Shown in pieces: positions 35,804 through 45,224 of a stretch of 64,000 nt of DNA. Within the stretch, counting starts at the first letter, position 1. Each line of letters opens with the position of its first letter. The translations under genes and the position numbers were made by a program. The DNA is taken from positions 1 through 64,000 of the forward strand of contig JALSLJ010000095.1 in NCBI GenBank assembly GCA_026988315.1, read 5' to 3'. This DNA comes from Sulfurimonas sp. GTDB taxonomy: Bacteria > Campylobacterota > Campylobacteria > Campylobacterales > Sulfurimonadaceae. Under the pieces are notes generated by a model. That model was given only the letters and a program-made list of their open reading frames with translations. It searched no databases and was not told the DNA's origin.

Positions 35804-37683
35804 AAGTAATTAATAAGATATATATATTTATAACACTTATCATCTTTCTCTCTATCGGCTTTTTATATCACTCGATACTTAAGATTGACGAGCAAACTAA
35901 AAACAATATAGAAAAAATACTTATCTCAAAAGCGAATTATATTTCGAAAAATGTTGATGAGGAGATTAAAAAAAAGGTAGAAAAAAACCTTTTTGAAACA
36001 CTTAAAAATAATCCAAAGCTTAGAATATGGCTTGAAGATGCTTTTTCTATATCTGTTACACCATCATTTAAGTACATTTATATACTCTACAGAGATAAGA
36101 GCGGGAACTATAGATATCTTCTTGATGGAAGCAAAGAGGATAAAGGGGAGTTCAACCAAAGACTCAATGTTGATAAGGAGAGATGGGATAAAGCCTATGA
36201 TACCAAAGAGGTGCATATAATAATGCAAAATAATATAGACAAGCTTTTTATAACCTATCTTAAGCCTATTCTCTTTAACGGGAAAGTGGAAGCTATCCTT
36301 GCTATCGATTTTTCCACAACCCTTCTTTATACCATCAACAATGCTGTTGCTCCCATAAAAAAAATATTTCTTTATATATTTGCTGCTATATTCTTTCTTC
36401 TTTTTATCTTAATCTATCAAATAATACTCAATATCTACACAAAAAAAGAGAGTATTACAGATCCCCTAACTCAGACTTACAATAGAAACTTTTTAAGAGA
36501 TTTTTTAAAAAATATAAATCTCTCAAAATATCAAATAGCGATGCTTGATATAGATTACTTTAAAAAGATAAATGATAACTATGGGCATAAAGCTGGTGAT
36601 TACATTTTAGCGCAAACAGCAGAGATAATTAGAGATTCAATAAGACCAAAGGATGTACTTGTTCGATTTGGTGGAGAAGAGTTTTTAATCTTTTTTTATA
36701 AAGAAAAAGACAAAAAAACAGATGCGTTTGAAATATCTCAAAGAATACGCAAAAGTCTTCAAGATAAAAACTTTTCCTATGAGGGTGTACGCATTAAACT
36801 AACTGCCTCTTTGGGCGTTGTCTTAAAAACTGGGCACTACAAAACAATTCATGATGCTATAAAAAAAGCTGACGAGAGACTCTATCTAGCAAAAAAACAA
36901 GGAAGAAACAAGGTTGTCGCTCAGGATAAAAATTCACTCAGCAATTCAAATAATGAATATGTCTCTATATCAGATGTCAAAGAAGCACTCGATCACAACA
37001 GAATCATTTGTCATTACCAACCCATAGTAAATTTATCATCAAGCGAGATTGTTAAAAATGAAGCTCTTGTAAGGATGATTGCTAAAGATGGAAACATCAT
37101 TTATCCAAACAGTTTTCTTGATGTTATCCACAATACTAACATCTATAATGATATGACTAAAATGGTTTTAGATATCGTCTTTTTGCAGATAAGACAATAT
37201 AAATCTAAAATAAGTATAAATCTAAATTTATCTGACATTTTAAATACAAATATATACCAAATAGTTTTAGAAGAATTGGAAAAAAATAAAAATTTGGCAA
37301 ATTATCTTACAATAGAACTCCTAGAGTATGAGCAAATAGATGAGGAGATACTGCAAGAGAGGCTATTGCATATAAAATCATTTGGTGTTAGCATCGCACT
37401 TGATGATTTTGGAAGTGGCTACTCAAATTTTTCTATCTTTCAAACTCTTCCAATTGACATTTTAAAAATAGATGGTTCTATTATCAAAAACATCAATACC
37501 TCTAAGGTTGCATTCTCTATTGTAGATTCTATAATACTTTTTTGTAAGAGATTAGATATTGAGGTTGTTGCAGAATTTGTTCATAGTGAAGAGATTTTAA
37601 ATATTGTGAAAGATTTAGGAGTTGAGAATGGACAAGGGTTTCATCTTGCAAAACCGAGAGAAAAAATGATAAAAAAACTTTAA
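35800..37683 (+). CDS. Membrane-bound GGDEF-EAL c-di-GMP enzyme
   Basis: A 627-residue protein with membrane helices at about 7-25 and 187-207 flanking a ~160-residue periplasmic sensor (Cache-like). The GGDEF domain (about 215-375) has an intact RFGGEEF and an inhibitory site RPKD five residues before it. The EAL domain (about 385-627) keeps EALVR, ELLEYE, DDFGSGYSN, KIDGS, AEFV and GQGFH, so both c-di-GMP synthesis and breakdown are possible. The start is TTG 35800, overlapping the YfiR-like stop by four bases. It is convergent with the cytochrome gene (one base between stops). Confidence 0.9.
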   Translation: MKVINKIYIFITLIIFLSIGFLYHSILKIDEQTKNNIEKILISKANYISKNVDEEIKKKVEKNLFETLKNNPKLRIWLEDAFSISVTPSFKYIYILYRDKSGNYRYLLDGSKEDKGEFNQRLNVDKERWDKAYDTKEVHIIMQNNIDKLFITYLKPILFNGKVEAILAIDFSTTLLYTINNAVAPIKKIFLYIFAAIFFLLFILIYQIILNIYTKKESITDPLTQTYNRNFLRDFLKNINLSKYQIAMLDIDYFKKINDNYGHKAGDYILAQTAEIIRDSIRPKDVLVRFGGEEFLIFFYKEKDKKTDAFEISQRIRKSLQDKNFSYEGVRIKLTASLGVVLKTGHYKTIHDAIKKADERLYLAKKQGRNKVVAQDKNSLSNSNNEYVSISDVKEALDHNRIICHYQPIVNLSSSEIVKNEALVRMIAKDGNIIYPNSFLDVIHNTNIYNDMTKMVLDIVFLQIRQYKSKISINLNLSDILNTNIYQIVLEELEKNKNLANYLTIELLEYEQIDEEILQERLLHIKSFGVSIALDDFGSGYSNFSIFQTLPIDILKIDGSIIKNINTSKVAFSIVDSIILFCKRLDIEVVAEFVHSEEILNIVKDLGVENGQGFHLAKPREKMIKKL

Positions 37684-37684
37684 A

Positions 37685-38251
37685 TTAATTTTTCTGTGAG
37701 TTAAATATATAATCCCTCAAGGAATCTAATTGCATGGAAAAAGTCTCACTCTTGAAATAACCATGTGTTAGTTTTAAAATATTACTTCTATCGTGAATCT
37801 GTATCAACCTTTGCCCATCATTTGCAAAAGCTTTTTCCCAAATATTTGGCTTATATTTTTTATATAATCTCTTATTGTTTCCATGACATAATCGGCACTC
37901 TTTGATATAAATCTCTTTAGCACTATTGTCTGCAACTTTATAGGTAAACCTTGTTGTTTGTTCTTTGCGTTTTGGCACTAGTGATGCTCCTGATGTAGGC
38001 ATTGAAACTATTTTTGGATTGATATCTATCACTTCAAAATCAACAGTTTCACCAGATTCTAAAATCACATAATCGTGTGCAAGATTTAATTCTTTTTGTC
38101 TGCTAAAAGCAGCTTTAGCATCCTCATTTTCGTCAATATTTAGCGTTATCTCTTGAACTGTTATCTCATCTGAGAGTTGTTGAAACTTTTTGGACTTTGC
38201 AGATGCTGTATCTGCAAGAAGTGCGGGTAATAAAAAAAATAATCTTCTCAT
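37685..38251 (-). CDS. Periplasmic monohaem c-type cytochrome
   Basis: A 188-residue exported protein (signal peptide about 1-18). A non-haem N-terminal domain of about 95 residues is followed by a haem-binding region with CRLCHG. The segments after the haem site (YKPNIWEKAF, LTHGYF) resemble the small cytochromes paired with sulfur or peroxide metabolism. A methionine in ETFSMQL might be the distal ligand. It follows the di-haem peroxidase gene by 18 bases and may donate electrons to it, which is inferred from position only. Confidence 0.7.
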   Translation of the reverse strand: MRRLFFLLPALLADTASAKSKKFQQLSDEITVQEITLNIDENEDAKAAFSRQKELNLAHDYVILESGETVDFEVIDINPKIVSMPTSGASLVPKRKEQTTRFTYKVADNSAKEIYIKECRLCHGNNKRLYKKYKPNIWEKAFANDGQRLIQIHDRSNILKLTHGYFKSETFSMQLDSLRDYIFNSQKN

Positions 38252-38269
38252 ATTTTCACCATCTATAAT

Positions 38270-39265
38270 CTATTTTGGAAATACCAAAGGGATCTCTATA
38301 TCTAACTCTTTAGAGGTCAATGTCTTTAAAAAAGTTACAACAAAAGCAACCTCTTCCCCATTTAACTTTCTATCTCTAAAAAAAGGAGACCTTGATTTTA
38401 CCGGCTTTTTTCCGCCATTGCCACATATTGTAACTGCTTCATCAAGGGTTTTAACGGAACCATTATGAAAATATGGCGCCGTTTTTTCTATCTCTCTTAA
38501 AGTTGGAGTTTTAAAAGTTGCATACCAAATCTTACTCTTTTTTTCAATAATTTCATACATACCTAAATCTTTTTCATCACCAAGACCAATATTTATCATT
38601 TTCTCATTCGTAAAATTATAACTTGTATGACAAGAGCGACACCTTCCCTCATTGCTAAATATAGAATATCCTATTTTTGCTGCATCACTTATGGCATTTT
38701 CATCCCCTTGTATCCACTTATCAAAAGGAGCTTCATTACTTACAAGAGTTCTCTCAAAAGAAGCGATAGCCTGTACTATAGTGGTTTTTGTAATCCCTTC
38801 GTAAGGGAAGGCTTTAGAAAAAAGTTTTTGATACCCTTCAATCTTTTTTAGTTTTATAACTAATGTTTTTATAGGCATATTCATCTCTACTTCAGACTCA
38901 ATTGGTCCTAATGCTTGCTCCTCTAAAGATGAAGCTCTGGCGTCGTGAAAAAAATTCTTAAGATATACACTATTGATAATTGTAGGGCTATTTCTTCTGC
39001 CTACTTTACCATCATCACCGATAGCAACAGCTTTTGCATCCGCCCATCCTAATTTTGGATCATGACAAGTTGCGCACGACACCTGTTCTGATCTAGAAAG
39101 TCTTTTATCAAAAAACAGTAATTTACCAAGCTCTATTTTTTCAGCAGTCATTAAGTTGTTTTGGGGTTGCGGCAATTCAGCAGGTTTTTTCCAAACTCTA
39201 AAATCTTGTGAAAATAGTGACATAAAGATTAAAGGGATAGCAATTATTATTTTTTTATTTATCAT
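38270..39265 (-). CDS. Di-haem cytochrome c peroxidase (CcpA/MauG family)
   Basis: A 331-residue periplasmic enzyme with a short signal peptide. It has two CxxCH sites: CATCHDPKLGWAD (about 59-71) and CRSCHTSYNF (about 207-216). FDKRLSRSEQVSC before the first site and APYFHNGSVKTLDEAV near the C terminus are diagnostic. Family members reduce hydrogen peroxide with electrons from c-type cytochromes; some oxidise protein side chains instead. It is flanked by a monohaem cytochrome (downstream) and thiL (upstream) in one probable operon. Confidence 0.9.
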   Translation of the reverse strand: MINKKIIIAIPLIFMSLFSQDFRVWKKPAELPQPQNNLMTAEKIELGKLLFFDKRLSRSEQVSCATCHDPKLGWADAKAVAIGDDGKVGRRNSPTIINSVYLKNFFHDARASSLEEQALGPIESEVEMNMPIKTLVIKLKKIEGYQKLFSKAFPYEGITKTTIVQAIASFERTLVSNEAPFDKWIQGDENAISDAAKIGYSIFSNEGRCRSCHTSYNFTNEKMINIGLGDEKDLGMYEIIEKKSKIWYATFKTPTLREIEKTAPYFHNGSVKTLDEAVTICGNGGKKPVKSRSPFFRDRKLNGEEVAFVVTFLKTLTSKELDIEIPLVFPK

Positions 39266-39275
39266 TTATATATCC

Positions 39276-40094
39276 TTAAAAATGGTTGGACTTACATCTG
39301 TTAATATATTTTTTTCTTGTGGCCTTTGCAAAAATATTGATCTCTGTTCTCGTCAATTTGGCATGTCTTAAAACAGCTTTTTCGTTTCTCTTATCAAAAG
39401 CGATAAGCATCTCATACTCTTCACCACTACATCCGATAGATTTTTGTATGTTTTTATTAAAACAAAACCCTACCCTATTGACCCCTGAGAGTTTATCTAA
39501 ATCACTAAAGAGCCCATCAGATATATCCATACCAGAACTAAGAAATCTTCTTGTCCTTGCTATAAATTTATCTCTAAGTTTAATGGTAACAAACTTTGAC
39601 TTAACATGAACAGAACCTAGGTTTAAAAGTTTTTGTAAATCTTTTTTAGATTTACCAAGTTCCCCAGTATGAGCTAACAAATGCCCAACCTTTACTCCAC
39701 TTCTCAAAAGTGGCTTCGTTGTTTTTGAAACAATAGTAACGGTAATATCTAATTTTGTATTGCTTATGGTGTCTCCACCAATAATTTCAACACCGTATCT
39801 AAGTGCTGTGTCTTTAAATCCAGATGCCAACTCTCTCATCTGTGTTTTTGTTATACTTTTTGGCATAGCAACACTTAAAAGTGCATATTTTGGCTTTGCG
39901 TTCATAGCTATTGCATCTGAAATGTTTACTACCATCGCTTTTGATGCGATTTGATAATGGCTCATCCATTTAGTTTTAAAATGGACATTTTCAAAAAATG
40001 CATCTTTAGAGTATGTATAACCGCCTATAAGAGCGGCATCATCGCCAATATATCTGCTTGTAAACTCTTGTATAAAATAATTTTCTAAATTCAA
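39276..40094 (-). CDS. thiL: Thiamine-monophosphate kinase ThiL
   Basis: A 272-residue kinase phosphorylating thiamine phosphate to thiamine diphosphate. The N-terminal IGDDAALIGG and NISDAIAMNAKPKYALLSVAMPK hold the metal and nucleotide-binding residues. GVEIIGGDTISNTKLDITVT, GELGKSKKDL and SGMDISDGLFSDL follow in the usual order. It is somewhat shorter than the ~325-residue E. coli enzyme but comparable with Campylobacterota forms. It is first in an operon with the peroxidase and cytochrome genes; no functional link is evident. Confidence 0.92.
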   Translation of the reverse strand: MNLENYFIQEFTSRYIGDDAALIGGYTYSKDAFFENVHFKTKWMSHYQIASKAMVVNISDAIAMNAKPKYALLSVAMPKSITKTQMRELASGFKDTALRYGVEIIGGDTISNTKLDITVTIVSKTTKPLLRSGVKVGHLLAHTGELGKSKKDLQKLLNLGSVHVKSKFVTIKLRDKFIARTRRFLSSGMDISDGLFSDLDKLSGVNRVGFCFNKNIQKSIGCSGEEYEMLIAFDKRNEKAVLRHAKLTRTEINIFAKATRKKYINRCKSNHF

Positions 40095-40158
40095 TGTAAC
40101 TTCTTAAATAGAACTAAAATCCAGATTAAGTATGGATTAAAGGCTGTAGATATAAAAT

Positions 40159-40178
40159 AATGTTATTATTATAACATT
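40159..40178. promoter_or_regulatory. Inverted repeat before the degenerate GGDEF gene
   Basis: AATGTTAT (40159-40166) and ATAACATT (40171-40178) form an 8-4-8 inverted repeat immediately before the AGGAG site (40181-40185) of the next gene. It could be an operator or a leader hairpin that hides the ribosome binding site. No regulator can be named. Confidence 0.35.
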
Positions 40179-40190
40179 TTAGGAGCTTAT

Positions 40191-41396
40191 ATGAAACATT
40201 CGATTAAGATTATCTTTAGAAATTTATCTATTTTTTTGGCATTAACATCTATTATGGCAACAATTGCCCTTTTACTCATTGTTGAGCAAAACAACTCATT
40301 TCATAAGGTTGATAATCTCAATAACCAAAAAGTTATCATTTCTACGCTTATAAAACTAGACACAAAAGATCTTGATCTTGCTCTTATACAATATAATGGA
40401 AAAAGCAATCAATTGAAACTTGAGATAAACAAACTTCGTGACCTTTATACATATGATTATATAGGAAAATACATACTAAAAAATTCAGATGAATATTTGG
40501 CTGATTTAGACAAACTCAGTGAACTAACAAACAAATTCAATGATGCTGCTCTTAAATATTACACACAGGAAAATATTAAAAACAAGAGATTAAAAACAAA
40601 TCTAGATAACTCTTTTAATGAACTCTATGCTCAGATTAATAATATTATCTTTAAAAATCTGCTTTACAATAAAGAAAAATTTCACCTATTTAAAACAATT
40701 GCAATTATGATTTTAGTTGTCATTTTTGCTACAACAATATGGTATAGAAGAAGGTTAAATGCTATCTATCAAGACATACTGTTTTTATACTCTGTAGAAA
40801 AAAACAGAGGTGAATATACTATATTTTCATCTGAAGTTGATGCCATTGCACTGAGAATGAAAAGAAAAAGCACATCAACAGATAATCAAGCGATGATTGA
40901 TCCTGTTACAGGCATTAACAACAATAGAGGGCTTATAAACTCTTATGCAGAAAAAAAAGGGATGAAGGAGAGCAACTTTACCTCTTTAACAATTTTAGAG
41001 ATTGATAATTTTTCAAAATCCAATAGAGCGTTTTCACAAGAACTCACACAATTAATATTGAAAAAAGTTGCCTTTACAATATCCTTGCATGAACAATCAA
41101 CCGATGTTATAGCTCGAACTGACTATAATCAATTTACCATTATCTTATCAAGACCATCTAAAGAACAATCCTATAAAGACATAGAGATAATTCGCCAAAG
41201 TATCTCTGAGATTAAATTCCAAACTCATGATAGAAAACCTATACAGGTAACTGTTAGTGGTGGGTATGTCATAAAACCAAACAACATGCATCTTGATGAG
41301 ACTATTAGCCAAGCTAAAAAAGTTTTAGATTATGCAAAAAACAATGGTAGAAATAAAATTGCCCAAATAAGAGATTTAGCAGAACAAGAGCTTTAA
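40191..41396 (+). CDS. Membrane sensor with degenerate GGDEF domain
   Basis: A 401-residue protein with helices at about 12-30 and 166-184 around a mostly helical ~135-residue periplasmic domain, then a GGDEF-like domain (about 235-395). The domain starts with the typical DPVTGINNNRGL and ends with AKKVLDYAKNNGRNKI. The active-site loop reads RTDYNQF in place of RYGGEEF, and the metal-binding aspartate region is LEIDNF. Cyclase activity is therefore unlikely. It might bind GTP or c-di-GMP, or act by interaction. It is transcribed alone, divergent from thiL. Confidence 0.75.
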   Translation: MKHSIKIIFRNLSIFLALTSIMATIALLLIVEQNNSFHKVDNLNNQKVIISTLIKLDTKDLDLALIQYNGKSNQLKLEINKLRDLYTYDYIGKYILKNSDEYLADLDKLSELTNKFNDAALKYYTQENIKNKRLKTNLDNSFNELYAQINNIIFKNLLYNKEKFHLFKTIAIMILVVIFATTIWYRRRLNAIYQDILFLYSVEKNRGEYTIFSSEVDAIALRMKRKSTSTDNQAMIDPVTGINNNRGLINSYAEKKGMKESNFTSLTILEIDNFSKSNRAFSQELTQLILKKVAFTISLHEQSTDVIARTDYNQFTIILSRPSKEQSYKDIEIIRQSISEIKFQTHDRKPIQVTVSGGYVIKPNNMHLDETISQAKKVLDYAKNNGRNKIAQIRDLAEQEL

Positions 41397-41468
41397 ATAG
41401 TTTTCTAAATCTCAAGTGTCTCGAATTGTAACAAAGATGAAGTTCCTCCGCTCAAAGCCTACTTTCAA

Positions 41469-41496
41469 CCTTTATAAAGGGATATAAAGATATAAT
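41469..41496 (+). promoter_or_regulatory. sdhA promoter with overlapping palindrome
   Basis: A perfect 12-base palindrome CCTTTATAAAGG (41469-41480) is followed 11 bases later by TATAAT (41491-41496), a good -10 element about 34 bases before the sdhA ATG. The palindrome covers the -35/spacer region and could be an operator. Confidence 0.5.
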
Positions 41497-41529
41497 CAGC
41501 ATTATTTTATTTTATACGAAGGAAAGCTA

Positions 41530-43242
41530 ATGAGTATTCCTATTTATACTTACGACGCGGTTATTGTTGGTGCAGGTCTTGCGGGATGTGCAGCAGCAAG
41601 AGAGTTGCAAAAAGCAGGCAAAAAAGTTGCTGTAATTACGAAACTACACCCATTGAGAAGCCACTCTGGTGCAGCTCAAGGTGGTGTTAATGCGGCATTT
41701 AGTGATGAGGATTCTATTGAACTACATGAGTTTGATACAGTAAAAGGATCTGATTACTTAGCTGACCAAGATGCAGTTGCTTTTATGTGTGAAAAAGCTC
41801 CCGAAACTATCCGTTGGGCAGAGAGGATGGGAGCAGCATTTAGCCGTACTCCAGATGGTAGGATAGCTCAACGCCCTTTTGGTGGTCAATCTTCCCCTCG
41901 TGCTTGCTATGCAAAAGACAGAACGGGCTTAACCCTGCTTCAAACTATTTATGAGCAGGCTCACCGCGCTGGTGTTAAGTTTTGGGATGAGTGGTATGCA
42001 GCTGATTTAATCTACAAAGATGGAAAAGTAAGCGGTATCGTTGCTTTTAATATCCGTGATATGCAAACAGTTATATTTAATGCAAAAAGTGTAATGTTCG
42101 CAACTGGTGGGTATGCTCGCTGTTTTAAAATCAACTCAAATGCTCATGCAAACACTGGTGACGGATTATCAATAGTTGCTCGTCATGGTCTCCCTTTAGA
42201 AGATATGGAATTTGTACAGTTTCACCCATCTGGACTTTCTGGAAACGGTGTTTTAATCTCTGAAGCTGCTCGTGGTGAAGGTGGTAAACTTATAAATTCA
42301 GAGGGTGAGAGATTTATGGAGAAATATGCTCCAAACGCGATGGAATTAGCATCTCGCGATGTTGTGTCTCGTGCAATCTTAAACGAGATTAGAGAGGGTC
42401 GTGGTGTTGGTCCAAGAAAAGACGCTGTTTACATTGATGTAACACATCTTGGAAAAGATTTGATTATGGAAAGACTCCCTGAACTTCGTGATTTAGCTAT
42501 CACATTTCTAGGTCTTGATATGATTAAAGAGCCTATACTCATCTCTGCAACTGCTCACTACTCTATGGGTGGTATCCCCGTAAATATTGCTGGTAATGTT
42601 CGTAAGAATAATGATGAACTGATAGAAGGTTTTTACGCTGCAGGTGAGTGTTCATGCGTATCTGTTCATGGTGCAAACCGTCTTGGTGCAAACTCAGTTT
42701 TAGAAGCTTTACTATTTGGTCGTTTTGTTGGTAAAACAATGGTTGAAGAGATTGATAATATTACTTTACGCCCTGCTACTCAAGAAGACGCAAAAGTTGC
42801 GTTAGATGAGATTGATTTTATATTAAACAACAATGGTGATGAAACTGTTACTGGTCTTAGAGATGAACTGCAAACATGTATGACAGAAAATGCAGGGGCA
42901 TTTAGAACAAAAGAACTCTTAGAGATAGCGGTAGAAAAAGTTAAAGAGCTACGCCAAAGATTTAAAAATATTCGTGTAAAAGATAAATCAAAACTATTTA
43001 ACACTGAACTACAAGAAGCTATAGAGTTTGGTCATATGCTAGACTATTCTGCATTTATTGTTGAGAGTGCTATTGCGAGAAACGAGAGTCGTGGTGCTCA
43101 TTATAGAGAAGACTTTAACACTCGTGATGATGAAAACTTCCTTAAGCATACAATGGCTTATATGGATAAAAATGGTGATATTTCACTTGATTACATGGAT
43201 GTTACACTTGGCAAACATGAGCTTAAAGCTAGAACATACTAG
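41530..43242 (+). CDS. sdhA: Succinate dehydrogenase/fumarate reductase flavoprotein (SdhA, type E complex)
   Basis: A 570-residue flavoprotein. The FAD site [13 protein letters not shown] is at about 11-23 and the covalent-FAD histidine lies in [13 protein letters not shown] (His about 45). Catalytic segments include [24 protein letters not shown] and [13 protein letters not shown]. It interconverts succinate and fumarate. With sdhB and the CCG-domain gene sdhE it forms a non-classical complex known from Campylobacterota and archaea. The related periplasmic methylmenaquinol:fumarate reductases carry a Tat leader. This protein starts directly at the Rossmann fold, so it should be cytoplasmic. 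Confidence 0.93.
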   Translation: MSIPIYTYDAVIVGAGLAGCAAARELQKAGKKVAVITKLHPLRSHSGAAQGGVNAAFSDEDSIELHEFDTVKGSDYLADQDAVAFMCEKAPETIRWAERMGAAFSRTPDGRIAQRPFGGQSSPRACYAKDRTGLTLLQTIYEQAHRAGVKFWDEWYAADLIYKDGKVSGIVAFNIRDMQTVIFNAKSVMFATGGYARCFKINSNAHANTGDGLSIVARHGLPLEDMEFVQFHPSGLSGNGVLISEAARGEGGKLINSEGERFMEKYAPNAMELASRDVVSRAILNEIREGRGVGPRKDAVYIDVTHLGKDLIMERLPELRDLAITFLGLDMIKEPILISATAHYSMGGIPVNIAGNVRKNNDELIEGFYAAGECSCVSVHGANRLGANSVLEALLFGRFVGKTMVEEIDNITLRPATQEDAKVALDEIDFILNNNGDETVTGLRDELQTCMTENAGAFRTKELLEIAVEKVKELRQRFKNIRVKDKSKLFNTELQEAIEFGHMLDYSAFIVESAIARNESRGAHYREDFNTRDDENFLKHTMAYMDKNGDISLDYMDVTLGKHELKARTY

Positions 43243-43258
43243 AGAAGGATAAAAACTT

Positions 43259-44239
43259 ATGAGTACAAATTCAATAACTACACAAAAAGTAAACTTCAAA
43301 GTATTTCGTTTTAATGCGGATGATGATTACCTTCCATATTATGAAGACTATAATATGGAAGTGACTTCAGAGGAAGTTGTATTAGATATATTAAATAGAA
43401 TTAAATGGGATCACGATGGTAGTTTTTCTTACCGTCGTAGTTGTCGTCACGGTATTTGTGGCGCTTGTGCTATCAAGGTAAATGGTCGTTCTACTCTAGC
43501 TTGTAAAGAGAGCATGACAACTATGATAGAGATGTTTGGTACTGATCTTGTATTGGAGCCATTAAGTATCAAAAGATCAGTAAAAGATATGATTATTGAT
43601 AAAGCTGACTTTTGGGATAAGCATGAAGCAATTCATCCTTATCTTATTTCTGATATTGAAGAAGATCCAGAACATGAGCACCTAGTTACACCTGAACAAG
43701 CAGAAGAACTACTAGAAGCTGACTTATGTATTCAATGTGGGGCTTGTCACTATGCTTGTCCAGTTGTAGAGATTAACGAAGATTTCTTTGGTCCTGCAGC
43801 ATTTGCTAAGGCGTACCGTTTTGAAGCTGATGTTCGTGATGATGCTCACACAGAGAGACTTCTTTACCTTCATGAAGAGAAGCAAGGTCTTTGGGATTGT
43901 GTGAAGTGTTTTGAGTGTGCAGAGGTTTGTCCTAAAGAGGTAAACCCTATTGATAAAATCACTAAACTTCATCAAATGCTATTTAAAAAGGGTGTTGCTA
44001 CTTCAAATGTAGCTACTCGTCATGCTGTTGGATTTAAGCACTCTATTGTAAAACGGGGTGTTCTCGATGAGGGTCAATTAGTTCTTTATTCTGAAGGTCC
44101 TTCAATTATCAAACATATCCCTGTAGCAATAAAAATGTTTAGAAAAGGCAAAATTGCTATGCCTTGGGCAATACCAAAATCTGATAATCTTGATGAGATT
44201 CAAAAACTTGTAGAATCATCATCTACAGCAAAGTTCTAG
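43259..44239 (+). CDS. sdhB: Succinate dehydrogenase/fumarate reductase iron-sulfur protein (SdhB, type E)
   Basis: A 326-residue iron-sulfur subunit. The [2Fe-2S] cysteines are 62, 67, 70 and 82 (CRHGICGAC...C). The [4Fe-4S] motif is CIQCGACHYACP (Cys 157, 160, 163, 167). The third motif is CVKCFECAEVCP (214, 217, 220, 224). Classical enzymes have a non-cysteine at the 217 position and so a [3Fe-4S] centre; the extra cysteine predicts a second [4Fe-4S], as described for type E complexes. The C terminus is about 70 residues longer than classical SdhB. It lies 16 bases after sdhA. Confidence 0.93.
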   Translation: MSTNSITTQKVNFKVFRFNADDDYLPYYEDYNMEVTSEEVVLDILNRIKWDHDGSFSYRRSCRHGICGACAIKVNGRSTLACKESMTTMIEMFGTDLVLEPLSIKRSVKDMIIDKADFWDKHEAIHPYLISDIEEDPEHEHLVTPEQAEELLEADLCIQCGACHYACPVVEINEDFFGPAAFAKAYRFEADVRDDAHTERLLYLHEEKQGLWDCVKCFECAEVCPKEVNPIDKITKLHQMLFKKGVATSNVATRHAVGFKHSIVKRGVLDEGQLVLYSEGPSIIKHIPVAIKMFRKGKIAMPWAIPKSDNLDEIQKLVESSSTAKF

Positions 44240-44249
44240 GAGCAGACAT

Positions 44250-45131
44250 ATGGAAAAATTAAAATATGCACTTTTTACTGGTTGTACTGCAAAACAAAGT
44301 ACTCCAGAACAAATGATGTCAACTTTAGCGGTTGCTGAAAAATTAAATATTGAACTAGTAGAGTTAACAGAAGCTTCTTGTTGTGGTGCTTCTCATCTAC
44401 AGGATTATGATGACTTTTTATCCTTAGTTTTAAATGCTAGAAATATTGCATATGCTGAAAAACATGGCTTAACTATGGTTACTATTTGTAACACTTGTCA
44501 ACTCAACACTGCTATGACAAAACACCGCCTTGATAACAATGCAGATTTAAAAAACAAGGTCAATGAAAAACTCAAAGAGGTTGGCTTAGAGTACAAGGGT
44601 ACTTCTAATATTACTCACTTTTTATATGCAATTATAGACGATATTGGTCTTGATAAGATAAAAGAGATGGTTGTTACTCCACTAAGCCAATTTAATATTG
44701 CACCATTTTATGGTTGCCATAATATTCGTCCCTCTGAGCTTCAAAATGGATCTCATAAGACAAAAGAAGACCCTTACAACCCTACTTCACTCGATGATTT
44801 AATTATCGCTTGTGGTGGTCAAACTGTTGAGTATTTAGAAAAAAATAAATGTTGTGGTTTCCATGTGGAACTTCAAGCTCCAAAAACTGCAGCAATCCTC
44901 ACAGGTAATGCAATTGCTGGTGCTATGGATGGTAATGCAGACTGGATGGTAACACCATGTCCACTGTGTCACCTTAAACTAGATACACAAACTCATCACG
45001 CATCTGAGGCTATTGGTCGTGAAGTTGAGCTTCCAGTACTTCACATGCAACAAATGATTGGTCTTGCTCTTGGCTGTTCAGCTGACGAGTTGGGATTAAA
45101 ACATCATCTTGCAGAAGTAAACTTCGTTTAA
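44250..45131 (+). CDS. sdhE: CCG-domain subunit SdhE of the type E complex (heterodisulfide reductase B-like)
   Basis: A 293-residue protein with two cysteine-rich CCG domains. The first has TGCTAKQS, EASCCGASH and CNTCQLN; the second has YGCHNIRPS, NKCCGFHVE and CPLCHLKL. This is the HdrB fold, which binds a non-cubane [4Fe-4S] cluster. In type E complexes it replaces the classical haem membrane anchor and passes electrons between SdhB and the quinone pool. No membrane helix is evident; attachment would be by amphipathic segments. A strong terminator hairpin follows, closing the sdhABE operon. Confidence 0.9.
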   Translation: MEKLKYALFTGCTAKQSTPEQMMSTLAVAEKLNIELVELTEASCCGASHLQDYDDFLSLVLNARNIAYAEKHGLTMVTICNTCQLNTAMTKHRLDNNADLKNKVNEKLKEVGLEYKGTSNITHFLYAIIDDIGLDKIKEMVVTPLSQFNIAPFYGCHNIRPSELQNGSHKTKEDPYNPTSLDDLIIACGGQTVEYLEKNKCCGFHVELQAPKTAAILTGNAIAGAMDGNADWMVTPCPLCHLKLDTQTHHASEAIGREVELPVLHMQQMIGLALGCSADELGLKHHLAEVNFV

Positions 45132-45147
45132 TTAGACTATTCTCTCT

Positions 45148-45175
45148 TATTCCCGCATTTTGCGGGAATATATAT
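45148..45175 (+). terminator. Rho-independent terminator after sdhE
   Basis: TATTCCCGCA (45148-45157) pairs perfectly with TGCGGGAATA (45161-45170) around a TTT loop and is followed by a T-rich stretch (TATATTTATT). It lies 16 bases after the sdhE stop. Confidence 0.85.
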
Positions 45176-45224
45176 TTATTGCTACGCAAACAATTACATC
45201 AATCATACAAAAATGGAAATACAA

